From Pedobacter panaciterrae (GTDB lineage: Bacteria; Bacteroidota; Bacteroidia; Sphingobacteriales; Sphingobacteriaceae), in assembly GCF_013204795.1 (NCBI RefSeq), contig NZ_JABMKW010000017.1:372001-436000 (forward strand): a DNA stretch of 64,000 nt, given 5' to 3'. The notes under the pieces were generated by a model that was not told where the DNA came from, did not search any database, and worked only from the letters and a program-made list of their open reading frames with translations. This document shows positions 33,782-42,382 of this stretch, one piece after another (positions within the stretch are counted from its first letter, which is position 1; every line of letters begins with the position of its first letter). The position numbers and the translations under genes are program-made.

Positions 33782-33832
33782 CCATGATTAAATCATCATT
33801 CCTATGTGAGTTTAATGATGATTTAATCATGG
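33782..33832. repeat. Perfect palindrome with 19-base arms
   Basis: CCATGATTAAATCATCATT (33782-33800) and its exact complement (33814-33832) flank a 13-base loop. It sits between the stop at 33852 and the start at 33742, inside unit 2. There is no T run on either side, so a classical terminator is unlikely; an RNA stabiliser or attenuator is possible. The arm contains AATCATC and its partner GATGATT, reminiscent of the operator half-sites. Confidence 0.75.
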
Positions 33833-33851
33833 ACGGTTCATCGTTTGTTGT

Positions 33852-35945
33852 TTATTTAAAGATACCTGTTCCGTTTAGTGAGCCTGCGCCGCTATTAAGG
33901 CTCATTCTTCCTTCCATGCCTGCGCTTGCACCGGCAGAGCCAACTCCGGCGGCGGCTTCTGCACCCGCAACCACCACTACATCGGTTATACCGGTTCTGT
34001 CAATTTCAATATCTGCACCTACACCAGCGCTTACACTGGCCTGTAATGGCCCCAATTTGCCGCCGGCACTTACTTTAGGTCCAATGCTAACTGTGCAATT
34101 CTTAAAGGAATCGCCAAAACCTGCATGATCCAGATCCTGGTTCAAAGTACCGCTGATCACACCTGCATTAACAGTAGTAGTTAAGCCACTGCAGGTAAGC
34201 GTCATCGTGAAGCCGAGCCTCGCACTACCAAATTCGCTATTGATATTGCAGTTGGGATCTTTAAACTCGGTAAGCTTACCTTCTTTTATTTTACCCGGAC
34301 TTGCACAGCCGTAACTTACCTGAAGCACTTCGGCTTTAAAGGCCAGGTCTTTTAACCATTGTTGTTTTAGGCCAGCATTGATACCAGGAATCAATTCGGG
34401 ATAAGTAGTATACAATGATAAATAAGCCATTTCATTCAAAAACTGCTTCTGCACCTCCAAATATTCTTTGTACAATTCTTCGCACTTTGTATTGTATGCA
34501 CTCAAGTAAACATCTATTGCTTTTATAGATTCGTTGCAAAGCACCCCATTATTTTCTGTTCCGCCCTCTCCAACGTTTTTCCATCTTTCGTTGATCTTTT
34601 TCATAGTGGCTTCATACTCTTTTTTGTAAGTGGCACCATCTCCTTTCGTAAAATCGGCCATTTTTTGCAGTACCTTATCCTTTTTTAGCTGAAGGTTTTG
34701 CAGCACTATTTTCTCTTTGGCGTTCATTTTTTCCGAAAACATGGGTATACCCACAGTTTGCATGGCACTACTTTGGTTTACTGAACCAGGATTGGCCAAC
34801 GTTTTGTTCATGACGCTCATCAACTGTTTTTGCTGCTCCTCCAAACGCTTGATCGTTTGCTTACTCGACTCTTCGCTAAGTTTTTGTAAGGGCTTTATTG
34901 CCTGATCAATAGCTACGCTAAACTGTTTCCATTGCGTTTCGTACATTTTCATTGCCGCATAAGATTTTGGAAATTCCATTGGTGAAAAGTTACCGAGATT
35001 CAATAGATCGTTACTTTTGTTAGTACGAGGAAAACCAGTATAATCATCTGCTCCAGGTGTATAGCCTAATTGCTTTAACTTGTCTTTTCTTGATGCGGTG
35101 TTTCCCTGCTTAAATGCGGCTTTGGCATATGCAAGCGCTGCTGCTTTATCACCTTTGTGCTCAGCTATCAGACAAAGGGTTTGATTGGCCTGCGCGTGTG
35201 ATGCGGCAAGTGCAAGTGTGGTATCCAGGTATTTTTGGGCTTTGTCCACATCGCCTAGTGCAAACCATGCCTGGCCAAGGTTGTTGAGTATGGTACTGTT
35301 CTTTTTAAATCGGCCATTGAGGTTACTGAGAAGAGGAATTGCCATTTCAGGAGCCCCCATCATCGTTAACATCGCTGCATAATTATTCAAATTATCGGTG
35401 TTATTGGCATCATCTTTACATACCTGTGCCATCAGGCTCAATGCGATTTGTGTACGGCCACCCACCCACAATGCGACAGCAGCATTGCCCATTTCATCAA
35501 TGCTTGCTCCTTTTTGTTTCAGGTCTTTATAGATATTGTTGGCTTTATTTTTTGCAGCAGGAAGTACAGCGGCAAAAGTTGTATTTCCTGTATTGCCGAT
35601 AAATGCACCCATGTTTACTTTGGATGGTGTAGCAGCAATACCAGCAATGGCTTTGATGTCTTTTGCAGGAATAAGACCGTTGGCAACACCGCCACTTTTT
35701 GTTGGCTGACTTTTGTTTACCTGTTTTATGGCATTGTCCATCTTTTGTCCCACACCATATTGATTGAGCAGACTGTCGTATCCTTTTTTGGTCTTAGGGT
35801 CCATTTTAGAAGTCTTTTCATTGAGTTTTTGCATGGCCTCAGCCAATCGCTTTTTGTCCGCTTCCATTTGTTCTTTAGATGGCTTTTGGGCAAAAGCAAT
35901 AAATGGCAGTAGTATAAACAAGGAGATAAGTATTTTCGATTTCAT
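33852..35945 (-). CDS. Exported TPR protein with Gly/Ala-rich C-terminus, 697 residues
   Basis: Signal peptide at about 1-19 (FILLPFIAFAQ). Residues about 150-290 form TPR-like helical repeats (NNYAAMLTMMGAPEMAIPLL; ILNNLGQAWFALGDVDKAQKYLD). About 340-560 are long helices, probably coiled coils (EEQQKQLMSVMNKTLA). The C-terminal 110 residues are Gly/Ala/Ser-rich and strand-like (SIGPKVSAGGKLGPLQASVS; AGAEAAAGVGSAGASAG). It is a paralogue of the C-terminal half of the 1302-residue protein at 37820-41728. Such a tail may be a beta-helical or membrane-inserting element. Third gene of unit 2. Confidence 0.75.
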   Translation of the reverse strand: MKSKILISLFILLPFIAFAQKPSKEQMEADKKRLAEAMQKLNEKTSKMDPKTKKGYDSLLNQYGVGQKMDNAIKQVNKSQPTKSGGVANGLIPAKDIKAIAGIAATPSKVNMGAFIGNTGNTTFAAVLPAAKNKANNIYKDLKQKGASIDEMGNAAVALWVGGRTQIALSLMAQVCKDDANNTDNLNNYAAMLTMMGAPEMAIPLLSNLNGRFKKNSTILNNLGQAWFALGDVDKAQKYLDTTLALAASHAQANQTLCLIAEHKGDKAAALAYAKAAFKQGNTASRKDKLKQLGYTPGADDYTGFPRTNKSNDLLNLGNFSPMEFPKSYAAMKMYETQWKQFSVAIDQAIKPLQKLSEESSKQTIKRLEEQQKQLMSVMNKTLANPGSVNQSSAMQTVGIPMFSEKMNAKEKIVLQNLQLKKDKVLQKMADFTKGDGATYKKEYEATMKKINERWKNVGEGGTENNGVLCNESIKAIDVYLSAYNTKCEELYKEYLEVQKQFLNEMAYLSLYTTYPELIPGINAGLKQQWLKDLAFKAEVLQVSYGCASPGKIKEGKLTEFKDPNCNINSEFGSARLGFTMTLTCSGLTTTVNAGVISGTLNQDLDHAGFGDSFKNCTVSIGPKVSAGGKLGPLQASVSAGVGADIEIDRTGITDVVVVAGAEAAAGVGSAGASAGMEGRMSLNSGAGSLNGTGIFK

Positions 35946-35953
35946 AGCAATAA

Positions 35954-36535
35954 TTATAGATTATCACACCATAAACCCAGCACCGATGATTTCCCAGCAT
36001 CGTTTGTACCACCAGTTGCGGCATTACCAATTTTAATTTGATTGGCTTTTGGCAATTCCAGTGAATTTACAAATGCCAATATTTCTTCCTGATATTTACT
36101 GGTGTTGGTCAGGATTACAACGCTAACCGTTTGGCCATATCCCGTTGCCGTAATTAGTGTTGCCAATCCTTTGTTATTGCCATCTACATAATTTGCCTGT
36201 CCGGTAATGCAACTCCAGCCTGTTTCTATATTCATATCCGAAATGCTTGGCGCTGTGTCACCGCTTACTGCTCCTTTTACCAATTTATCCCAATCATTAT
36301 TGAAATTTTCATTAGCTGATGCAGAAGATGCCCTTGCTTTGGTGATCACCGCAATTCCATAAACACCTGTTTTTTTATCGGTAATGGAAAGTTGAATACC
36401 TGCTTCACTTTTTTGTTGTTGCCAGCCTTTTGGAAAAGTAAAAGAAACCACATCAAAAGTCTGTTTTTGTGCAAAACTGGTACAGCTCATCACTATTAGG
36501 ACACTCAATAAAATAAAATATTTTACGTGTTTCAT
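35954..36535 (-). CDS. Exported protein, short relative of the 457-residue protein
   Basis: The 193-residue protein has a signal peptide (SVLIVMSCTSFAQ). Residues 22-165 align with the N-terminal domain of the protein at 42383-43756: FDVVSFTFPKGWQ / FDVINYAIPNGWD, NENFNNDWDKLVKG / NENFMTSWEKLVKG, LITATGYGQTVSVVILTNT / LITATGNGKMANVVIMTNT. The partner goes on for another 250 residues, while this one ends abruptly (GKSSVLGLWCDNL) 8 bases before the next gene. It may be a truncated duplicate that is still expressed. Second gene of unit 2. Confidence 0.72.
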   Translation of the reverse strand: MKHVKYFILLSVLIVMSCTSFAQKQTFDVVSFTFPKGWQQQKSEAGIQLSITDKKTGVYGIAVITKARASSASANENFNNDWDKLVKGAVSGDTAPSISDMNIETGWSCITGQANYVDGNNKGLATLITATGYGQTVSVVILTNTSKYQEEILAFVNSLELPKANQIKIGNAATGGTNDAGKSSVLGLWCDNL

Positions 36536-36549
36536 TGTTCAAAGGTTGA

Positions 36550-37659
36550 TTAAGGAATTTCACAAAGAGTCCATTTAGTACCAGCTACATTACTTTGAGC
36601 TCCTGCAAATGCCAATAATCCAGAACCAGACGAATAGTTTCCTGCACCAAAGCCAAATGCAAGAAAATTGCCAGTTGGTTTTTGTTTTATAACGGAATAC
36701 GTTTTAGTTAAATTTCGTTCTGAATATAACACAAATGTTATCGGGGAACAGATCCCTACTTCTGTTTGCCATTCTGAAAACGATGCCCCAAAAAAAGGCG
36801 TTTCATAATAAAAACCTAAACTGGTGCCCAATACAGAAATAGCATAAGCACTGCCATTCCATTTATAACTTTTTGTAACTTGCAGGCGCCTGCTATCTGA
36901 TGGAAATCTACCTGGTATGCTGACAGTGTCTAAGGTAATACCCGCATCAGAGTACCTTCCCCATGGACCATCAGCAGTAGTGAAGGTATGAATTGCTTTT
37001 GTAGGGTCTGTGTCAGTAAACTCTCCATACCAGTGGTTAGTGAACCCTATACCCGATTTACTTTCATCAAAAAGAACTCCCGAACTTGGGATTTCGTCAA
37101 TACACCGGAACGGGTTAGGGTCATCAGGCTTAGTAACTATTGGAGGGGTATTAGACGTTTGCAAGCCACCTCCACCAGGTGTATATCCCTGCACTGGTTT
37201 AGCCAATTCATATTGAAATCTCAGAAACTCGCTAAACTTAATCTTATCCTTTACATTATCGGGAAACACGGCTCTTATTTTTGCTTGATAATCCCGCTCA
37301 TCAATGTTTGCCTCTTCCCAAACTTTCTTAATAAACGGATAGTATTTTTTGGAAACATTTGCTATCCCCGATCGTTTTTCTTCGTTTGTTTTTGCATCGG
37401 CTATGGCCTTAATATCTTGCTGGTAGGCTTTATAAGTGGCTGGATCGGCATCCATAAGCTTGCCCAGTCTGTCAATAACTGGTTTCACTATTTCTGCTAT
37501 TTTCTTTGCTATTTCTGTCTTCGTATCATCCTGGGGTAGCCTTAATTCTTTTATACTTTTTAGGATGAATGCACTCTCGTCTTTAACTCTTGGTTTGATT
37601 TGTGCCTTAGCTGTTATTGTTCCTACAATGAACAGGAATAAGATGATTAATTTTTTCAT
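36550..37659 (-). CDS. Exported protein of unknown function, 369 residues
   Basis: Signal peptide at about 1-19 (LFLFIVGTITAKAQ). An N-terminal helical domain follows (about 25-150; KTEIAKKIAEIVKPVIDRLG), then a Gly/Pro linker (PGGGGLQTSNTPPIV). The C-terminal part (about 180-369) is beta-rich, with two cysteines (CIDEIP, CEIP) and a Gly-rich end (FLAFGFGAGNYSSGSGLLAF). I recognise no family. It is the first gene of unit 2, with an expected leader of about 105 bases from the operator-promoter at 37771-37819. Confidence 0.72.
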   Translation of the reverse strand: MKKLIILFLFIVGTITAKAQIKPRVKDESAFILKSIKELRLPQDDTKTEIAKKIAEIVKPVIDRLGKLMDADPATYKAYQQDIKAIADAKTNEEKRSGIANVSKKYYPFIKKVWEEANIDERDYQAKIRAVFPDNVKDKIKFSEFLRFQYELAKPVQGYTPGGGGLQTSNTPPIVTKPDDPNPFRCIDEIPSSGVLFDESKSGIGFTNHWYGEFTDTDPTKAIHTFTTADGPWGRYSDAGITLDTVSIPGRFPSDSRRLQVTKSYKWNGSAYAISVLGTSLGFYYETPFFGASFSEWQTEVGICSPITFVLYSERNLTKTYSVIKQKPTGNFLAFGFGAGNYSSGSGLLAFAGAQSNVAGTKWTLCEIP

Positions 37660-37770
37660 AAGTATATAATTTGTTTATATCGGTAATGAAGCTATCAAGA
37701 GCAATATTATTCATTTCTGTTTGTGAGCGTTTGCTTATAATGGTTTCATTGGTTTTTTAATTTTGTGATA

Positions 37771-37819
37771 TAAAAGTAGCTTGATATAAAAAAATGGTCA
37801 ATCATTAAAAAAGATGATT
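37771..37819 (-). promoter_or_regulatory. Operator-promoter of unit 2 (AATCAT-N8-ATGATT, copy B)
   Basis: The dyad identical in all 20 bases to copies A and C lies at 37800-37819, immediately after the stop codon of the 1302-residue gene. On the minus strand TTG (37801-37799) is followed by 20 bases and TACTTTTA (37778-37771). The geometry is the same as at units 1 and 3. Confidence 0.82.
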
Positions 37820-40800
37820 TTATGGCTTGTTTAAACCCAGCACATTTGCAATATAACCGCTTGCTTTTATCCCTTCATTTACAGAAATATTAGTGGAGGC
37901 AATATTGGCTTCTCCACTAACCGCACCGATATTTCCCCCGGCCGAAACGCCTGCAGAGATTCCCCAGTCTGTTACCTGTACCCCGCCATTTGGCCCGGCA
38001 CCAACGGTGATGTACTCCACCGCAGATGCGCCTGCTGAAACTGCTGTTACATTTTGATTGCCAATATGCCCTTCTATTCCTATGCCTGCACCAATTGTTG
38101 CCTCTTTAAAAGTGCCATTTTCATTGAAACTCAAATTTAATTCTCCCACAAAACCTTCGCCACCGGATATGCTCATGGAGTTACAATTGAACCCAATCTT
38201 TGCAGGGCCAATGCCCAACGTTCCTTTGAAATTGGCACAATAATCTTCTTCCCATGGCTTTGGCTTGGATGGCTTCTTATCTTCTTTTGCTTCTTGGGAT
38301 GGATAGATACAGGGCTCTGCAACAGTGTATACCGAAAGGATCTTCCTTACATCAGTAATATATTTTACCTGTGCATCCAGAAGAAAGCGGTTGCTGTTAT
38401 CGTTTAATTGAACCGGCATCCAGTTAGCATAATCCCTGAAATAAGTACGGCTTACCAGCTCGCTTTTTTGAGCAAACTGGTTGGTGAGCTTTGCCAGGTC
38501 AGAAAGATATATCTGACTTTCTTTATTGTATTCTTCACAACGGGCTTTCTTTAGGCGCTCCATTTCTTCCTCTTCTTCTACCTTGCCTTCACCGCCTTCT
38601 AATTTATTCAACAGTACATTATATTTTTTGGTGATCGCACTTATCTTTTTATTGTAGGCGGTTGTTAATGTTGTTTTGTTCTGTGTAAAAATCTGCTCCA
38701 GGTCGCTTTTCAATTTTATGTACCACGCCGCACTTTGATTTACAATATTGGCTGCTTTCACCATCATCATTGCTGTTCCTTTGTTCTGGTTGATATTTGC
38801 GATTACTTGTTTCATATCCGCTTCGGGAATCTTTTTATAAGCGGCCCTGATATCATCGGCAGTTTGAGACAAAGCAGTTTTTTCTTTTTCTAAAAATCCG
38901 TTGAAAGATTTTGCCTGCGCCAGGTCTTCGGTCATGGCAGGCAGCTCCAGCCGGCGAAGCATGGGGAATTCTTTAAAGTTTGTATTCGCAAAATCTTTTT
39001 GTTTTTGATGATTGCCTTCAATTTTATTTAATATTTCAGCTGCTTCATTATCATACCGTGATTTAAGCACTTGTTTTAAACAACCAATAGCTTTATCGGC
39101 TTCGGCTTTGTTATTGGTTGCCGATGCTTTGCCCAGGTGTACAAAAGCGGCCACTTTATTTCCGTTAACGTTCAAACTGTCTTTTGCAATGCTTTTATCC
39201 GCAAACAGGGAAGCATTGTTCATATCGCCAAGGTTATAATAAGCAGTTGCCATATTGGACAATACATCCGGGTTGTTATTGATTTTACCATTCACATATT
39301 GTAAAACAGGAATTGCTTTTTCTGAATAACCATAAGCATTCAACAGCGAAGCCAGGTTGTTGGCAGTATTCATATCATTGTAGTCTGCCTGCATGGCTTT
39401 GCAGAATAAATACAAAGCTGCTGTTGGTTTGTTGCTCAGCCATGCGCCAATAGCTTCTGCAGCAATTGCTTTTGGTGCCGTTATTTTTTTTGCTTTGAGG
39501 TAACCGTCTATCTTATTTACATTATCTGTATTCAATTTGGTGGATACAGTATTTTTCAGGTCATCAATTAATTTTTTAAATGCAGCATTGCTCAACACTG
39601 TATTGGGTATAGCATCTAATAATGCAGAACGTGAAGGCGCTTTGAATGGGGGTAAGGTTGCCACTGCTTTATTGCTTCCTTCTGCCTGTGCCGGAATGGG
39701 GGTAGCGCTTTTAAACCCTGCAGGATAACTTATCGGCGGCATAATATCTATTTTTTCTAATGGTTTAAATGCATAGTCCGATGTTTCAAATGTAGCAGCA
39801 TCGGGTGTTGTGGATTTTTTGTCTTTTACCACTCCGGCAAATTGCGGCTCCTGCGGAATAGTATTTTGCACAGGGCTGCCACTTTTTACATACACATTAC
39901 TGAAATACACACCCGGTTCGCTGCAATACCAGGCGTATCTTCTAAAAGATTTTCCCGCAGGGATTGCATTATCATCATGCATTAGTTCTTTGCCATTTAC
40001 AGAAACAGCTATTGCAGCGCCGTTCACGGAAATTGTTACATGTGCTACATCGCCTGCTTTGGCAGTGGGTATCCTGGTATTAGTGAACGTTTCTTTGTAT
40101 TCAACACTCATGTACCGTTTGCTTGTTTCGGTTTCGCCACTCATGGCTAATGAAAATTGGAAGCCTTCCCTGTTTATATCGTGCAAATCAATTGGGTTAC
40201 TTTTCTTCGGGTCTTCCGTATCTATCCTGAAGTAAAAAGGCGTTCTTTGGTTTTTTACATTTTTTCCGAAATACACATCGTAGTTCACGGTAAAATTGGC
40301 GCCAAGCGGTTTATTAAAATTGGGATAGAAACTAAAATCCTGCGGTACAGAAATCCATTTGCCGGATTGTCCATTCACTGTGCTTACCGATGCATTTGCA
40401 AAATCATGCCCGTTGTGTCCATAAGTGTGCCATACTTTTGCAGACAGTGTTCCATCGGTATAACCGTTAAAATCATCGTACAAAATAGTGTAAGGGTCTT
40501 TATTTTTTGTAGATGCTGTTGCCGAAATCATTGCAGGCGCTGAAAATATATTGCCCGTAGATTTTGCCGGCGCTTTTACGGGCGTATAAGCCATACTCTT
40601 TCTTGCATCAGGCTGCGCAAGCCACCTGGCTACATAATCAAAATTAAAATTGTTCAACAGAGAATACACCATATGCGATATATCGGTACCAAACTTTGTA
40701 TCAAATTTTGCAGGGTTTCCTACTATCGCCCTATTCAGTGGTGTAAAATTAAAATACACCCAAAGCGGGTTATCTGTTTTTGATTGGTCGATGGTTTGTT

Positions 40801-41728
40801 GCGTGGTGCTAACAAGGATGCTGTGTTCAGGAAATGTTTTATTAATAGGGTTTCCGTTTATGATTGCCTCGGGGTCCAGCAGGTAATGATCATTATTATC
40901 ATTGATCGCATTGTTAGGATTATAATTAGCTCTTAATTTCACCACTTCATTGTAATAAGGCTTTAATCTTTCCAAAGCTTTTTTTACAGGCTCTGCCGAG
41001 TAAGGATTTTTTTGAAGGATAGCGGGATAAGCGGCCAACTGTTGCTGAATGTATGCAACGGCATCCTTTACCAGCACGGGTTTAAAAGGCCAGTCTCCAT
41101 TTTTGGAAACCACCACCCCAACTTTAAACATCTGCTGGCCAGCATCGTGATAATGATCTAAGTAGGTACGATAGTTATATAGATTGGGCTGAATTTTTTT
41201 ATCTATTCCTTCTTTTGATAATTGTGCATCATCATCGCCACTGCTGAACTGTGCCTCCTCGGCAAAGAAATACAACCCACCGGGATTAAATTTTTTGATA
41301 GCTACGCCCGGAAAATCATTAAACCCTGCAATTAATTTCAGGCCCTGTTCACAGCACTTGAGGTCAATTTTGCCATTGACAAAATGAGCAGAATAGCCCA
41401 GCAAATTGATACCATAACTATGCAGCGGGCTATAATCATCTACATACCAGCGTTCATCGTTTTTGGCGATGGTGCGCACTATCAAACCCCGTGGCAAATA
41501 GGATTGTTGTATCCAGCTTAGCAATAAATCCGATGCCTGCTGTTGCCATGCAGAATAGGCCCCGCCTGCATATAGGCCTTTTACGGGTTTATAAATCGCC
41601 TTTGAATTTATAGGATTGCTTACATATTGCCATCCGATTACGGAGTCCCTGTTGAGTTCTTGATCGCTTTGTGCCTGTGCGCCAAAAGCGATAAATAGAA
41701 ATACTATTATTGCTACGTATGATTTCAT
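37820..41728 (-). CDS. Large exported multidomain protein, 1302 residues (TPR, jelly-roll, Gly-rich tail)
   Basis: Signal peptide at about 1-19 (FLFIAFGAQAQ). Residues 20-400 are unassigned. About 410-620 read like a concanavalin/LamG-type jelly-roll (ILYDDFNGYTDGTLSAKVWH; FRRYAWYCSEPGVYFSNVYV). About 735-900 are TPR-like repeats (NNLASLLNAYGYSEKAIPVL; LSNMATAYYNLGDMNNASLF), and about 920-1150 are long helices with an acidic stretch (GGEGKVEEEEEMERL). The last 130 residues are Gly/Ala-rich strands (ATIGAGIGIEGHIGNQNVTA; ISAGVSAGGNIGAVSGEANI). The C-terminal half is paralogous to the 697-residue protein. It could be a surface or outer-membrane-associated scaffold. Last gene of unit 1. Confidence 0.75.
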   Translation of the reverse strand: MKSYVAIIVFLFIAFGAQAQSDQELNRDSVIGWQYVSNPINSKAIYKPVKGLYAGGAYSAWQQQASDLLLSWIQQSYLPRGLIVRTIAKNDERWYVDDYSPLHSYGINLLGYSAHFVNGKIDLKCCEQGLKLIAGFNDFPGVAIKKFNPGGLYFFAEEAQFSSGDDDAQLSKEGIDKKIQPNLYNYRTYLDHYHDAGQQMFKVGVVVSKNGDWPFKPVLVKDAVAYIQQQLAAYPAILQKNPYSAEPVKKALERLKPYYNEVVKLRANYNPNNAINDNNDHYLLDPEAIINGNPINKTFPEHSILVSTTQQTIDQSKTDNPLWVYFNFTPLNRAIVGNPAKFDTKFGTDISHMVYSLLNNFNFDYVARWLAQPDARKSMAYTPVKAPAKSTGNIFSAPAMISATASTKNKDPYTILYDDFNGYTDGTLSAKVWHTYGHNGHDFANASVSTVNGQSGKWISVPQDFSFYPNFNKPLGANFTVNYDVYFGKNVKNQRTPFYFRIDTEDPKKSNPIDLHDINREGFQFSLAMSGETETSKRYMSVEYKETFTNTRIPTAKAGDVAHVTISVNGAAIAVSVNGKELMHDDNAIPAGKSFRRYAWYCSEPGVYFSNVYVKSGSPVQNTIPQEPQFAGVVKDKKSTTPDAATFETSDYAFKPLEKIDIMPPISYPAGFKSATPIPAQAEGSNKAVATLPPFKAPSRSALLDAIPNTVLSNAAFKKLIDDLKNTVSTKLNTDNVNKIDGYLKAKKITAPKAIAAEAIGAWLSNKPTAALYLFCKAMQADYNDMNTANNLASLLNAYGYSEKAIPVLQYVNGKINNNPDVLSNMATAYYNLGDMNNASLFADKSIAKDSLNVNGNKVAAFVHLGKASATNNKAEADKAIGCLKQVLKSRYDNEAAEILNKIEGNHQKQKDFANTNFKEFPMLRRLELPAMTEDLAQAKSFNGFLEKEKTALSQTADDIRAAYKKIPEADMKQVIANINQNKGTAMMMVKAANIVNQSAAWYIKLKSDLEQIFTQNKTTLTTAYNKKISAITKKYNVLLNKLEGGEGKVEEEEEMERLKKARCEEYNKESQIYLSDLAKLTNQFAQKSELVSRTYFRDYANWMPVQLNDNSNRFLLDAQVKYITDVRKILSVYTVAEPCIYPSQEAKEDKKPSKPKPWEEDYCANFKGTLGIGPAKIGFNCNSMSISGGEGFVGELNLSFNENGTFKEATIGAGIGIEGHIGNQNVTAVSAGASAVEYITVGAGPNGGVQVTDWGISAGVSAGGNIGAVSGEANIASTNISVNEGIKASGYIANVLGLNKP

Positions 41729-41739
41729 AACTATATTCT

Positions 41740-42288
41740 CTATGGCTTTATTTCCAGCTTCAACTCTCCTGTTACTGTTCCAGGTGTATAACCCGCTGGT
41801 GCATTAGTAACAGGAAGTACTTGCAGGGTATAAGTACCTGTTAGTGTTTTGTTGCTGTTGTTATAAATAAGATTGCAGTTCATGGTTACATTTGTATTCT
41901 TTTTTAAAAGGATAGTTACATTATTGCCATGAACGGTGTAAGTACCAGATTCGAGCCTTGTTACAGCTTCGGGGGTAGTGAGACTACAGCTAACTGTGCC
42001 GTTACTGAGAAATTTAAAAGAAGGATCGGTAATCGAATGGCCTGCATTGGGTGTAACCCACCAACGAATAAGGTTCCAAGTATGTGTTGTTAAAGAGGTA
42101 GTTATAGGGTCTGGTTTGCTCGGTAATTTAATAGGCCTACCTCCAGGAATTTCTATTGGTTGTTGTGGCAATTGCGGCAACTTTGTATCGATTACATTTT
42201 TTATAGGTGGCACCTTCGGTGGCGCTTCCTGTGCATTTGCAGCAATAATGGTTACTGCCAAGCTTAGTAAAAGAATAATTTTTTTCAC
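41740..42288 (-). CDS. Exported lipocalin-like protein, GTG start
   Basis: The 182-residue protein starts with a GTG and has a signal peptide (IILLLSLAVTIIAANAQ), a Pro/Lys-rich linker (PPKVPPIKNVIDTKLPQLPQ), then a small beta barrel at about 65-180. The barrel pattern, THTWNLIRWWVTPNAG ... FKFLSNGTVSCSLTTPEAVT ... SGTYTVHGNNVTILLKK, is like lipocalin-like Bacteroidota domains. Ligand unknown. It lies 11 bases before the 1302-residue gene. Confidence 0.7.
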   Translation of the reverse strand: MKKIILLLSLAVTIIAANAQEAPPKVPPIKNVIDTKLPQLPQQPIEIPGGRPIKLPSKPDPITTSLTTHTWNLIRWWVTPNAGHSITDPSFKFLSNGTVSCSLTTPEAVTRLESGTYTVHGNNVTILLKKNTNVTMNCNLIYNNSNKTLTGTYTLQVLPVTNAPAGYTPGTVTGELKLEIKP

Positions 42289-42382
42289 GTATAACGAGAT
42301 TTAATGGTTTGGAACAAATGTTTTATTTAATCTGTAAAACAGATTATTGTTGGTGATAAAACCACTATTATTGGTATTATAA

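Noticed and set aside
37771..37819. The dyad read as a terminator of the 1302-residue gene
   Set aside because: It directly follows that stop, but the six-base arms with an A-rich loop are too weak, and the same dyad at other sites is followed by a promoter at fixed distance.
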